A stretch of DNA of 64,000 bases, taken from an uncultured bacterium. Lineage in GTDB: Bacteria; Dictyoglomota; Dictyoglomia; Dictyoglomales; Dictyoglomaceae. The notes under the pieces are model-generated. The model saw nothing but the letters and a program-made list of their open reading frames with translations, was not told where the DNA came from and made no database searches. The DNA is taken from assembly GCA_938034905.1 (NCBI GenBank), contig CALHLF010000018.1, positions 1-64,000 of the forward strand. Reading direction: 5' to 3'. A program made the position numbers and the translations under genes. This document shows, piece after piece, positions 54,562-63,105 of the stretch; positions within the stretch are counted from its first letter, which is position 1; the number at the start of each line of letters is the position of its first letter.

Positions 54562-55194
54562 TTATTTAATAACCAAACTTCTCAAAAATTCCCAAATTTC
54601 TTTATATCCTTTTTTTTGTAGGATATTTAAAGTAATAAAATATTCCTTCAAGGCTAAAATATAATTACCCTTTTTGTAATATACTACACATTTAAGAGCA
54701 TGTAGCATTTCGTTATCTCTTTCTATTTTTAAACCTTCTTCTATTAGTTTTTCTGTTTCTTTTATATCTCCTCTTTCATAATATAAATATGCTAAAAAAG
54801 AAATTACCCAATCATCCATTGGATACCTCTCATATAATTTTCGGAAATAAATTAAGGCTTTATCCTTTTTATTACTAAAATAAGATGCAAAGGCTAATTG
54901 ATAGAGGGCAAAGGAATCGTTATTTTTTTCAATATTTTCTTCTGCCTTTTTACCTAAAAAATTAGAATCTATCATCTCTATCTTTTTATAAGTTTCAAAA
55001 GCCTTATCTAATTTCCCCTGGGCAGAATAGACCACCAAAAGTTTAAAAAGAATTTCTAAGTTTTTAGGGTCTTTTGATAAAAGAATTTCATATTCTTTTT
55101 CTAAATCTCTCCAATTACTAGAAAATACTATAGTCAAGAGGATTAAACTAAAAATTAATATTATCCAAGATAAATTTCGCAATTTTTTCTGCAC
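54562..55194 (-). CDS. membrane-anchored tetratricopeptide repeat protein
   Basis: The 210-residue protein has one N-terminal membrane helix (about residues 9-26) and then helical repeats. LEILFKLLVVYSAQGKLDKA and ALYQLAFASYFSNKKDKALI fit the TPR pattern, with at least three or four units in total. Such repeats mediate protein contacts. The start at 55194 lies 47 bases inside the upstream gene, a larger overlap than usual here, but no later start would keep the membrane helix. Function is unknown; position in the LPS operon suggests an envelope role. Confidence 0.75.
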   Translation of the reverse strand: MQKKLRNLSWIILIFSLILLTIVFSSNWRDLEKEYEILLSKDPKNLEILFKLLVVYSAQGKLDKAFETYKKIEMIDSNFLGKKAEENIEKNNDSFALYQLAFASYFSNKKDKALIYFRKLYERYPMDDWVISFLAYLYYERGDIKETEKLIEEGLKIERDNEMLHALKCVVYYKKGNYILALKEYFITLNILQKKGYKEIWEFLRSLVIK

Positions 55195-56230
55195 CCTTCT
55201 CCCCCAATCTTTTACTTCCCTTTTCTGCCTTAAATTTTATCTCTTTAGGATGTTTTATAAAATAAATTATCCTTTCTCCAGCCTCTTTGTAATCTCTCAC
55301 TAATTCCAAACCTTCTCCCAAAAGAGCCTTTTGCATTTTTAAAAACTTAAAATTAATTTGAGGACCTCTTCCTGGAAAAGAAATTACAAGTTTTTTTAGA
55401 AACACTGCTTGTTCATTGGCAGTTCCTGCTAAACCAAGAACTATAAAGGCTTTTTTAATCTCAAAGGCAAAATTTCCGTAAGAAATCCGAGTAGGTAGGT
55501 TATATTTTTCTATAATTTCCTTAATGTCATTCTTATATTTCTCAGAAAGATATGGTGAAACTATAATAACATAATTGAAATTTGGGAATTCTTTGTTTAC
55601 TATTTTACAAGATTCTAACATTAATTTCAAATTATTTATAGCCTCCTCTCTACTTCCGGGGAGTAAAGCAATAGTATTTTCTGCTTCTTCCTCTCCATTT
55701 TCTAATCCATCGAACATAGGATTTCCTAAATATAATACCTGAGGAATAAATCCCCTCAAATATCTATATGTGGGCTCATCACGAGTGAAAATAAATCTTG
55801 ATAATTTTTTCATTATATAAATCTCTGGAAAATAGAAAGAAGAATTTAATATGGACTTTGCAGTAGGAAGAAAAAATGGTTTTTTTTGAGTAAGAGAACC
55901 CATCAACAAATTATAAGTATCTCCTACACATATTACCTCTAATTTTTTCCCTTTAAACCCTCTTAATGTCTTGACTTGTTCCCAATGGAAAGAAAGAAAA
56001 CCCGTTCTAATATCCTTAAAAACATACTTTAATCTGGATCTGAAGGCGAAACCGCCACTGGGAAATTCTCTTCTTGGATCAAGAATCTCAATAGGGAGAT
56101 TAATGTAGGCCTTTCCTTCTCCTACTAAAGGTAAAGCGAAAATTTTTATATTCTTGACTTCAAGAATTTTTTTAATAATCTCTCTTGCAATTAAATCTTC
56201 TCCAAATCCATTACTTATAAAGAGGAGCAT
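55148..56230 (-). CDS. lipid-A-disaccharide synthase-related glycosyltransferase
   Basis: The 360-residue protein begins MLLFISNGFGEDLIAREIIK, the signature of the LpxB-related family (TIGR03492-like). Later it has IALLPGSREEAINNLKLML and VLGLAGTANEQAVFLKKLV, both LpxB-like nucleotide-sugar site motifs. The family occurs in cyanobacteria and others, and its reaction is unknown. The ATG at 56230 lies 20 bases inside the oxidoreductase gene and has no ribosome binding site, so it depends on coupled translation. It is one of three LpxB-fold genes in this operon. Confidence 0.85.
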   Translation of the reverse strand: MLLFISNGFGEDLIAREIIKKILEVKNIKIFALPLVGEGKAYINLPIEILDPRREFPSGGFAFRSRLKYVFKDIRTGFLSFHWEQVKTLRGFKGKKLEVICVGDTYNLLMGSLTQKKPFFLPTAKSILNSSFYFPEIYIMKKLSRFIFTRDEPTYRYLRGFIPQVLYLGNPMFDGLENGEEEAENTIALLPGSREEAINNLKLMLESCKIVNKEFPNFNYVIIVSPYLSEKYKNDIKEIIEKYNLPTRISYGNFAFEIKKAFIVLGLAGTANEQAVFLKKLVISFPGRGPQINFKFLKMQKALLGEGLELVRDYKEAGERIIYFIKHPKEIKFKAEKGSKRLGEKGAEKIAKFILDNINF

Positions 56231-57173
56231 CTTTTAAATTATATATTTTCATTTCCTTTAAAATTTCAGAAGCTAAATATATAGCTAATTTACCATCTTC
56301 TAAGGTTACCAAGGGACTTCCACCATTTATAATACAATTAATAAAATGTTCCAATTCTAACCTCAAAGGTTCTTCTCTTTCAAATAGAGGAGTCTCAATA
56401 TTTGGTTCTACCACTCTATTAAATCCATGGGTAATAGTAATACTCTGATCAATATAATCTACAGTGATAAAAGTTCCTTCAGCTTCATGTATTTCTAACT
56501 TTCTAATCTTTTTAGGACTTAATCTACTTGCTATTAAATTTACAGAAATATTATTCTCAAATAATATTTGGACATTGGCAAAATCTTCATAAGGAGTATA
56601 AAGAGAATAGCCTATTGCTCTAATATCCTTAATTTTTCTATTCTTTCCTAAGAGATAGAAAAGAATATCTAAGTCATGGATCATTAGATCCATTACTACA
56701 CCAATATAACTTGATCTTTCATTATATAATCCCATTCTATGAGCCTCTAAATAAAATGGATTTTTAACATACTTCTTCAATTCTTGGACTGCAGGATTAA
56801 ATCTTTCTATATGTCCTACCTGTAATATTAAATCTTTACCTGATGCTAATTCCAATAGTTCTTCGCTCTCTTCTAATAGTTGTGTTGCAGGCTTTTCTAA
56901 AAAGATATGAACCCCTTTTTCTAAAAAATCCTTTGCAATAGAAAAATGTGTCGAAGTAGGGGTAACTATACTAACTGCCTCAATTTTACCAAAAAGGTCT
57001 TTATAATCTGCAGTATAAAAGGGAATTTGATAAAGAGAAGCCATCTCTCTTGCCCTTTTCTCATTTATATCTGCTATTCCAATAAGCTCTACATTGGGAA
57101 GCTCACTAAAAATTCTCACATGATGTTGACCTAAGTATCCAACTCCTACTACCCCTACTTTTACCTTTCTCAT
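56211..57173 (-). CDS. Gfo/Idh/MocA-family NAD(P)-dependent oxidoreductase
   Basis: The protein of 320 residues begins MRKVKVGVVGVGYLGQHHVR, a Rossmann NAD(P)-binding motif. It continues with the active-site-proximal HIFLEKPATQLLEE and the substrate-domain VMDLMIHDLDILFYLLG, the second containing the conserved H-D. The start is set at the ATG at 57173, which overlaps the msbA stop as ATGA and has GGTGAGG upstream; an in-frame start at 57203 lacks these. In lipid A operons of other bacteria, related oxidoreductases (GnnA) help make a 3-amino sugar, but no aminotransferase partner is nearby. Role uncertain. Confidence 0.85.
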   Translation of the reverse strand: MRKVKVGVVGVGYLGQHHVRIFSELPNVELIGIADINEKRAREMASLYQIPFYTADYKDLFGKIEAVSIVTPTSTHFSIAKDFLEKGVHIFLEKPATQLLEESEELLELASGKDLILQVGHIERFNPAVQELKKYVKNPFYLEAHRMGLYNERSSYIGVVMDLMIHDLDILFYLLGKNRKIKDIRAIGYSLYTPYEDFANVQILFENNISVNLIASRLSPKKIRKLEIHEAEGTFITVDYIDQSITITHGFNRVVEPNIETPLFEREEPLRLELEHFINCIINGGSPLVTLEDGKLAIYLASEILKEMKIYNLKDAPLYK

Positions 57174-58906
57174 ATCCTCACCTCTCCTTCTTCTAACTGC
57201 CAATGAATTATTCTTGCGTATACCCCCTTTCTACTTAAAAGCTCCTCGTGAGTTCCCTCCTCTACAATTTCACCTTGATCTAAAACTATAATTCTATCTA
57301 CTTTTCTAATAGTAGATAGTCTATGAGCAATAATTAAGGTAGTTTTTTGCTTTATTAATTCTTCTAATGCCTCTTGTATTAAAGCTTCAGATTCTGCATC
57401 TAAAGAAGAGGTAGCTTCATCTAAGATAATTAATCTTGGATTGTGAAGTATTGTTCTTGCTATAGCTAATCTTTGGGCTTGTCCTCCAGAGAGTCCAGCT
57501 CCCCCCTCTCCAACTATAGTGTCATATCCCTTAGGAAGAGAAATAATAAAGTCGTGAGCTCTCGCCATTTTTGAGGCCTGAACAATTTCTTCAAAAGAAG
57601 CATTAGGCTTACTATATGCTATATTCTCTTTTACTGTTCCATAAAAAATAATAGTCTCTTGGGTTACAAATCCAATTTGATTTCTTAAAGAGCTTAACTT
57701 CACCTCTTTTAAATCATATCCATCTATTTTTACCTTACCATAAGTAGGATCTATAAATCGTGGTATAAGATTTACCAGAGATGTTTTTCCTGCTCCACTA
57801 ATACCTACTATAGCAATTTTCTCTCCAGGTTGAATTTTTAAGTTTATATTCTTCAGAGCCCAATTTTTGTTATCATAAGTAAAATAAACATTTTCAAATT
57901 CTACTAATCCTTTTATAGGAGGTAATACCTTAGCATTATGGAACTCCATTACATCTTTACCCTGATCTAAAACTTCAAAGATTCTCTCAAAGGATGCAGA
58001 AGCTTGTTTCATCCCAGAAAAAACTCTTAAAAGAGTAGTTGCAGGATCTAAGGCCATTCCCACATAAGTTAAAAAGGCAATAAAAGAACCAAGAGTGAGT
58101 TGTCCTTGAGCAATTTTTCTTCCCCCTAACCATATCAAAAACACTATGGCAAGAGCACTTAAAAAACTTGCAAGGGGGATTTGAGTTGCAGTCAATTGAG
58201 CAATTTTTATATTTCTCCAAAAATTTTTTTCATTTTCTCTTTTAAATTTATTTATTTCATCCTCTTCCTTTACAAATATTCTGACTATTCTTGCTCCTTT
58301 AATGCTTTCATGTATAATTGTAGTGAGATCAGCAATTTTCTTCTGAACTGCAAGAGACCATTTTTGTATTTCCTTTCCTATTCCAGAAATAGACAAAACA
58401 AAAAGAGGAATTATGACAAAGGTAGCTAAAGCTAATTGCCAATGGGAAAAAATCAAAATCAAGATTATTCCTGTAAGAAGGATTATAGAATAGAAAAAAT
58501 CAGATAAACTGGATAAAAAAGATGTCTGAATAAGTTGCGTGTCTTGAAGAGTTCTTGATATTAACTCACTACTAGACCATTTATTAAAATATTCTAAGGA
58601 TAAATATTGAATCTTAGAAAATAATCTATTTCTTAAATCTGCTACTAATCTATGACCCACAAAGGACAAGAGATATATTTGACCATATAAAAATAAACTT
58701 CTCAAAAAGAGTAATCCTACAATAATTAAAGCTATTTTGTTGAGGGATGACAAATTCTTTGTTTTATTTAGTTGATCAATAAGCTCCCCTAAAATTTTGG
58801 GAGCATATAATTGTGTAGAATTTACTATTAAAATACATAAAAATCCTCCTAAGATATATAATAAGTAAGGTCTTAATAACTCAAAAATTCTTCTCCAATA
58901 TTTCAT
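57170..58906 (-). CDS. msbA: lipid A export ABC transporter MsbA-like
   Basis: MsbA-type half-transporters flip lipid A core across the inner membrane. The protein of 578 residues has six membrane helices (about 15-310), then an ATPase domain with Walker A IAIVGISGAGKTSLVNL, Q-loop QIGFVTQETIIFYGTVKENI, signature LSGGQAQRLAIARTIL, and Walker B LIILDEATSSLD. I chose the ATG at 58906, preceded by GGAGTG at eight bases; a GTG at 58915 is the alternative. MsbA cannot be told from multidrug exporters by sequence alone, but the lpx context supports it. It overlaps the LpxB-like gene by 26 bases. Confidence 0.85.
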   Translation of the reverse strand: MKYWRRIFELLRPYLLYILGGFLCILIVNSTQLYAPKILGELIDQLNKTKNLSSLNKIALIIVGLLFLRSLFLYGQIYLLSFVGHRLVADLRNRLFSKIQYLSLEYFNKWSSSELISRTLQDTQLIQTSFLSSLSDFFYSIILLTGIILILIFSHWQLALATFVIIPLFVLSISGIGKEIQKWSLAVQKKIADLTTIIHESIKGARIVRIFVKEEDEINKFKRENEKNFWRNIKIAQLTATQIPLASFLSALAIVFLIWLGGRKIAQGQLTLGSFIAFLTYVGMALDPATTLLRVFSGMKQASASFERIFEVLDQGKDVMEFHNAKVLPPIKGLVEFENVYFTYDNKNWALKNINLKIQPGEKIAIVGISGAGKTSLVNLIPRFIDPTYGKVKIDGYDLKEVKLSSLRNQIGFVTQETIIFYGTVKENIAYSKPNASFEEIVQASKMARAHDFIISLPKGYDTIVGEGGAGLSGGQAQRLAIARTILHNPRLIILDEATSSLDAESEALIQEALEELIKQKTTLIIAHRLSTIRKVDRIIVLDQGEIVEEGTHEELLSRKGVYARIIHWQLEEGEVRI

Positions 58907-59984
58907 ATATATCACTCCATATTATCTCAGAAGGAGATACATCAAGTTCTGGAAATATCCCTATTAACTCCATATGCATCTTCTCTATTAATTCCCTGTT
59001 TTCTAGAATATCTAAAATATATTTTATCACTTTTTTATAATTAAATCTTCCTATTATCTCAGGAACAACTCCTCTTTTATACTTATTAGGAATAGCTAAA
59101 TATGGATTATTTTTTAAATAAATTTCTACTAAAAAATTTCTAAATCTTCCCTTTAGAAAATGACCAAAACCTTCTATAGGTAAATATTCAGGTCTATGAA
59201 GAGGCAATAAGACTAACATAGGTATTCCAGAATATCCTAATTGTAAAGTAGTAGTTCCCGGAAGAGTTAAAGCAAATAGAAAATCATTTACTTGTTCCTT
59301 CCAATTTTTTAAAATCTTTATTTCAATGGGCAATTCTTTTAATAATGAGTTTAACTTACGAAGATATTGATCAATAGTTTCTCTTCTCAAAAATTGGGAG
59401 AGGAAAAAAGTAAATTGAAGGTCAGGATATAATTTATAAATTTCTTTTATTAAAGCTAAATAGAATGGAAAATAGAATCTTAAGGCATAATCTCTACTTC
59501 CAGGAAAAAGAGCTATTCTATTACTTTTCTTTGAAAAGGCATTTTTATTAAGATTCTCAAATCTTAATTCTCCTACATACCTTATTTTAGGATCTTTTAA
59601 ATCTTTAGAAGAGTATACGAGATTAAAGAGGAAAAGCCAAAAGTATTTCTTTTCTATATAAGCAATGGAATAAGATTTCCATATTTTGCTCAGGATTCCA
59701 TTAAAAAATAAGTCTCCTCCAAAATGGAAAATTATATTTTTACCTTTTGGTTTATTAACAAAATTTTTCCAATATAAATCAGGAGGGATAATCTCTTTAA
59801 AAAAGTTAAATTCCTCTAAAACTCTCTTTTCCTCTCCCGTTGCAAATTGGCAGGGAACTAAAATAGTATAAAAATTTATATCTTTTATCCAATCAAAACT
59901 CCTTTTCTTTACCCAATCTACTAAGGGATATAACCACCCTGCTATCTCTCCAGGGCCATTAACTATAAAATAGAAATTAAACAT
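58881..59984 (-). CDS. LpxB-like glycosyltransferase paralogue
   Basis: The 367-residue protein starts FYFIVNGPGEIAGWLYPLVD, an LpxB-like N-terminal loop with E-I-A-G in place of E-(A/I)-S-G-D. It has RIALFPGSRDYALRFYFPF and ALTLPGTTTLQLGYSGIPML, which match the donor-binding half of LpxB. The missing D of the S-G-D motif suggests a different acceptor or activity. It overlaps lpxB by 8 bases upstream and msbA by 26 bases downstream. A GT-B glycosyltransferase acting on LPS is likely; the substrate is unknown. Confidence 0.75.
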   Translation of the reverse strand: MFNFYFIVNGPGEIAGWLYPLVDWVKKRSFDWIKDINFYTILVPCQFATGEEKRVLEEFNFFKEIIPPDLYWKNFVNKPKGKNIIFHFGGDLFFNGILSKIWKSYSIAYIEKKYFWLFLFNLVYSSKDLKDPKIRYVGELRFENLNKNAFSKKSNRIALFPGSRDYALRFYFPFYLALIKEIYKLYPDLQFTFFLSQFLRRETIDQYLRKLNSLLKELPIEIKILKNWKEQVNDFLFALTLPGTTTLQLGYSGIPMLVLLPLHRPEYLPIEGFGHFLKGRFRNFLVEIYLKNNPYLAIPNKYKRGVVPEIIGRFNYKKVIKYILDILENRELIEKMHMELIGIFPELDVSPSEIIWSDIYEILEKNF

Positions 59985-61074
59985 AGCTTCTATTCAAAAT
60001 AAATTGAGCAACTCTATCAAGAACTCCTCTTTCCCCAAGAGAAGAAGTAACCCTTTTCAATTCCAAAATCATCTTTTCTCTTCTTTCAGAATTATAAATA
60101 AAATCTTCTATATCTCTAATTACATTATCTATATCAATTTTTTGAACATATTCTGGATAAATTTCCCTTCCCGAGAGTATATTGGGAAGAGCTATATATT
60201 TGTGATGAATTAATCTTTTTCCAATTATATAGGTTATTTTTGAGATTCTATAAAACACAAATAGAGGACAAGAAAGGAAACTCGCCTCTAAAGTTACCGT
60301 CCCAGAAGATGCCAGTGCAAAATTTACCCTTTGAAGGACCTTTAGACTTTCTTTTCCTGGAAGAATCTCTATTTTCATATTATTATCTATATATTTCTGT
60401 AATAAAGGCATAAAATCTTTTGAGGCAAGGGGTAATAAAAATTTAAAACCTTTTTTAGAAAAATAAATAGCAATTTTCATAAATAAAGGAGTAAGATTAT
60501 TGATTTCTTGTCTCCTACTTCCCGGTAAAAGTCCTATTAAATGATCTTCTCTCTTTTGTGACTCCAAATCAGAGAGATAATCTACCAATGGATGTCCAAA
60601 AAATGAGACCTTATCTGTATATTTTTTATAAACTTCATATTCCTGAGGAAAAACACTTATAATCCAATTTAAGTATTTTGAAACTTCTCCCGCCTTCTCT
60701 TCTTTTCCCCATAACCAATATTGAGGAGCAAAATAATAAATAACAGGAATTCCTAATTTTTTAGCTTTTTTTGCAAGAGGAATATTAAATCCCTGAAAAT
60801 CTATAAGAATTAAAAGATCTGGTTTTTCCCTTTCCAAAATCTTTTCTACTTTATCCAAAAGCCTTAAAAACATAGGGATATATGGGATGGGTTCTATAAA
60901 GCCAACAGTACTAAACCTTGTTACATTCGCTATTAAATTTAAACCTTCCTCCTTCATCCTCTCTCCACCTAAACCAAAGAAAGAAAGTTTAGAATTATAC
61001 TTTTTTAGGGCTCTTATTAAATGAGCACCATGAATATCTCCAGAAATTTCTCCTACAGAAAACATTATCTTCAT
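59977..61074 (-). CDS. lpxB: lipid-A-disaccharide synthase LpxB
   Basis: LpxB joins UDP-2,3-diacylglucosamine to lipid X, making the tetraacyl disaccharide. The 365-residue protein has MFSVGEISGDIHGAHLIRAL (the E-x-S-G-D acceptor loop), YYFAPQYWLWGKEEKAGEV, FFGHPLVDYL, and FALASSGTVTLEASFLSCPL, all typical of true LpxB. It follows lpxA with an ATGA overlap, which is the classical lpxA-lpxB order. It is the best LpxB candidate among three LpxB-fold genes here. The protein is peripheral on the inner membrane. Confidence 0.93.
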   Translation of the reverse strand: MKIMFSVGEISGDIHGAHLIRALKKYNSKLSFFGLGGERMKEEGLNLIANVTRFSTVGFIEPIPYIPMFLRLLDKVEKILEREKPDLLILIDFQGFNIPLAKKAKKLGIPVIYYFAPQYWLWGKEEKAGEVSKYLNWIISVFPQEYEVYKKYTDKVSFFGHPLVDYLSDLESQKREDHLIGLLPGSRRQEINNLTPLFMKIAIYFSKKGFKFLLPLASKDFMPLLQKYIDNNMKIEILPGKESLKVLQRVNFALASSGTVTLEASFLSCPLFVFYRISKITYIIGKRLIHHKYIALPNILSGREIYPEYVQKIDIDNVIRDIEDFIYNSERREKMILELKRVTSSLGERGVLDRVAQFILNRSYV

Positions 61075-61868
61075 TCTTCAATTCTCCTCCATACTGCAGA
61101 AGTTAATCCTCTTTTAGAATTCTTAATAAATTCTATAATTTCTTTTGCTTCATCCCCTTCAAATTCTGAAATTTTCTTTATTCTTTCTTCCAAGGGAAGA
61201 TTAGAATATAAGATATGATAAATTTCTTTTATAAGGTTTCTTTTATCTAAGGGGAAATTTGCCCTTTTCAATCCAACAGTATTAATCCCATAAATTCTTG
61301 CTGGATTTCCATCTACTAAAGCATAAGGCGGAATATCCTTTACAATTTTTGATAAGCCACCTATCATGGCTAATTTTCCAATTCTTACAAATTGATGAAT
61401 CCCTACAAGACCACTGATAAATGCCTGATCATCAATCTCAACATAACCACCAATTTGGGTTGCATTGGCAATAACAACTTTTTTTCCCAATTTTACATTA
61501 TGTCCCAAATGGGTATATGCCATAATATAACAATCATCGCCAATTATAGTAGCATTTTCCTCTCCAGTAGCCCTATGAATTACACAATATTCTCTTATAA
61601 TAACATTATTTCCAATTATCAAAAAACTTTTTTCTCCTTTAAAGTTTAAATCCTGAGGTAAATCTCCCAGGATAACTCCTGAGTGAATATGACAATTCTC
61701 TCCTATAATAGTTCCTTCTTTTAAAATAACATTATTTTCTATCTTTGTATTTCTACCTATCTTTACCCCCTTTTCTATAAAAGTAAAGGGCCCAATCTCT
61801 ACATTCTCTCCTATTTCAGAAGAAGGATGAATAAAAATTGTATTTTTAAGGTTATTATCCAAGAGCAA
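61071..61868 (-). CDS. lpxA: acyl-ACP--UDP-N-acetylglucosamine O-acyltransferase LpxA
   Basis: LpxA acylates UDP-GlcNAc at position 3, the first step of lipid A synthesis. The 265-residue protein is a left-handed beta-helix with hexapeptide repeats (IHPSSEIGENVEIGPFTFI). The catalytic histidine is in MAYTHLGHNVKLG near residue 117, and the C-terminal helical region has GNPARIYGINTVGLKR. The start is TTG at 61868, with GGTGGTG upstream, 14 bases inside fabZ. Chain-length and ester-versus-amide preference cannot be read reliably. Confidence 0.94.
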   Translation of the reverse strand: MLLDNNLKNTIFIHPSSEIGENVEIGPFTFIEKGVKIGRNTKIENNVILKEGTIIGENCHIHSGVILGDLPQDLNFKGEKSFLIIGNNVIIREYCVIHRATGEENATIIGDDCYIMAYTHLGHNVKLGKKVVIANATQIGGYVEIDDQAFISGLVGIHQFVRIGKLAMIGGLSKIVKDIPPYALVDGNPARIYGINTVGLKRANFPLDKRNLIKEIYHILYSNLPLEERIKKISEFEGDEAKEIIEFIKNSKRGLTSAVWRRIEE

Positions 61869-62277
61869 TGGTTATTTCACCACCCGCAACAATATCGTTA
61901 TTGACCTTTGCTACCCCATCAAATTTAAAAATATTTTTTAAACTTTGTTTTAACTTTACCTCTAATATCAAAGTATCCCCTGGGAGTACATGTTTCTTAA
62001 ATTTCATATTATCTATGCCTACAAGATAAGCCAAATAATTTTTACCCTCTTCAGCAAAGGAAAGAAACATAAGAATTCCTGCGGATTGTGCTAAGGCCTC
62101 AACTATTAAAACTCCTGGCATTATAGGTTTATCTGGAAAATGTCCTTTAAAGAAATATTCATTAATAGATACATTCTTTAATGCTTTAATACTTTCACTC
62201 TTTTTCCACTCTAAAACTCGATCTATCATCAAAAATGGATATCTGTGAGGTAAAATCTTAAGAATATCTATGCTCAT
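61855..62277 (-). CDS. fabZ: 3-hydroxyacyl-ACP dehydratase FabZ
   Basis: FabZ dehydrates 3-hydroxyacyl-ACP in fatty acid elongation and competes with LpxA for that substrate. The 140-residue hot-dog protein has LPHRYPFLMIDRVLEW and the active-site block FKGHFPDKPIMPGVLIVEAL with His, then the catalytic Glu. The ATG follows the lpxC stop with no gap. The lpxC-fabZ-lpxA order is known in several phyla, and in Bacteroidetes the first two are fused. Here they are separate but adjoining. Confidence 0.95.
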   Translation of the reverse strand: MSIDILKILPHRYPFLMIDRVLEWKKSESIKALKNVSINEYFFKGHFPDKPIMPGVLIVEALAQSAGILMFLSFAEEGKNYLAYLVGIDNMKFKKHVLPGDTLILEVKLKQSLKNIFKFDGVAKVNNDIVAGGEITIALG

Positions 62278-63105
62278 TCAAAATTCCCCCTTAAAGACTT
62301 TTTCATGTAATAATTTTTTTATAATTTTTATATGTAAAGTATGTCCTGAAGAAAAAGAATAGACATTAGCCTTTAAATATCCTCCAAGTAAAGAAAAGTC
62401 TCCTAATATATCAAGAATTTTATGCCTTACAGGCTCATTAAAGATTCTAGGCTCATTTTCATACCCATTGGCTCCTATTAAAAGCGCACTTTCCAGACTT
62501 GCACCTTTTATTAATCCTTTCTCTCTCAACTCTTCAATCTCATACCAAAACCCAAAGGTTCTTGCAAAGGCTATTTCCTTTTCATAATTATCTAAATTTT
62601 TAAAGATATATTTTTGCCAATAAAGAATCGTGTTTGGAAAAGATATAACAGAAGTTATAGAAAAAGAAGAGGAAGGAAAAAGAATCATTAATCCCTTTCC
62701 TTCTCTCTCAAAGATTGATCTTTCTAGAGTATACATTTTTAGAGGAAAATCTTGGTTTAAAATATCAGCATTCTTAATAATATTTACCCAAGGAAGAGAG
62801 CTTCCATCTAAAATAGGAATTTCTTCTCCTTTTATAAATATAAATAAATTAGAAACTCTCAAGCCATAAATAGCAGATAAAAGATGTTCAACGGTCATTA
62901 TTTTTATATTTTCTTTACCTAAGGTAACCCCTCGATGAGTATCTACCACATAATCTACTAATGCAGGAATTTTTTCATCATTTTTAATAAAAACTATACC
63001 AGTATTTTCTGGAGCCCTTAAAAAAGTTAATTCTGATTCTTTTCCAGAATGAAGTCCATATCCTCTTATCTTTATTTCTTTCTTTATAGTCCTTTGAAAA
63101 TTCAT
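62278..63105 (-). CDS. lpxC: UDP-3-O-acyl-N-acetylglucosamine deacetylase LpxC
   Basis: LpxC is the zinc enzyme committing precursors to lipid A. The 275-residue protein has IMTVEHLLSAIYGL (zinc His near residue 71) and VRHKILDILGDFSLLGG (zinc His and Asp near 223-227). SGHTLHIKIIKKL holds the catalytic His near residue 251. It is a little shorter than the 305-residue E. coli protein, but no catalytic residue is missing. It abuts lpxD upstream and fabZ downstream. Confidence 0.95.
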   Translation of the reverse strand: MNFQRTIKKEIKIRGYGLHSGKESELTFLRAPENTGIVFIKNDEKIPALVDYVVDTHRGVTLGKENIKIMTVEHLLSAIYGLRVSNLFIFIKGEEIPILDGSSLPWVNIIKNADILNQDFPLKMYTLERSIFEREGKGLMILFPSSSFSITSVISFPNTILYWQKYIFKNLDNYEKEIAFARTFGFWYEIEELREKGLIKGASLESALLIGANGYENEPRIFNEPVRHKILDILGDFSLLGGYLKANVYSFSSGHTLHIKIIKKLLHEKVFKGEF

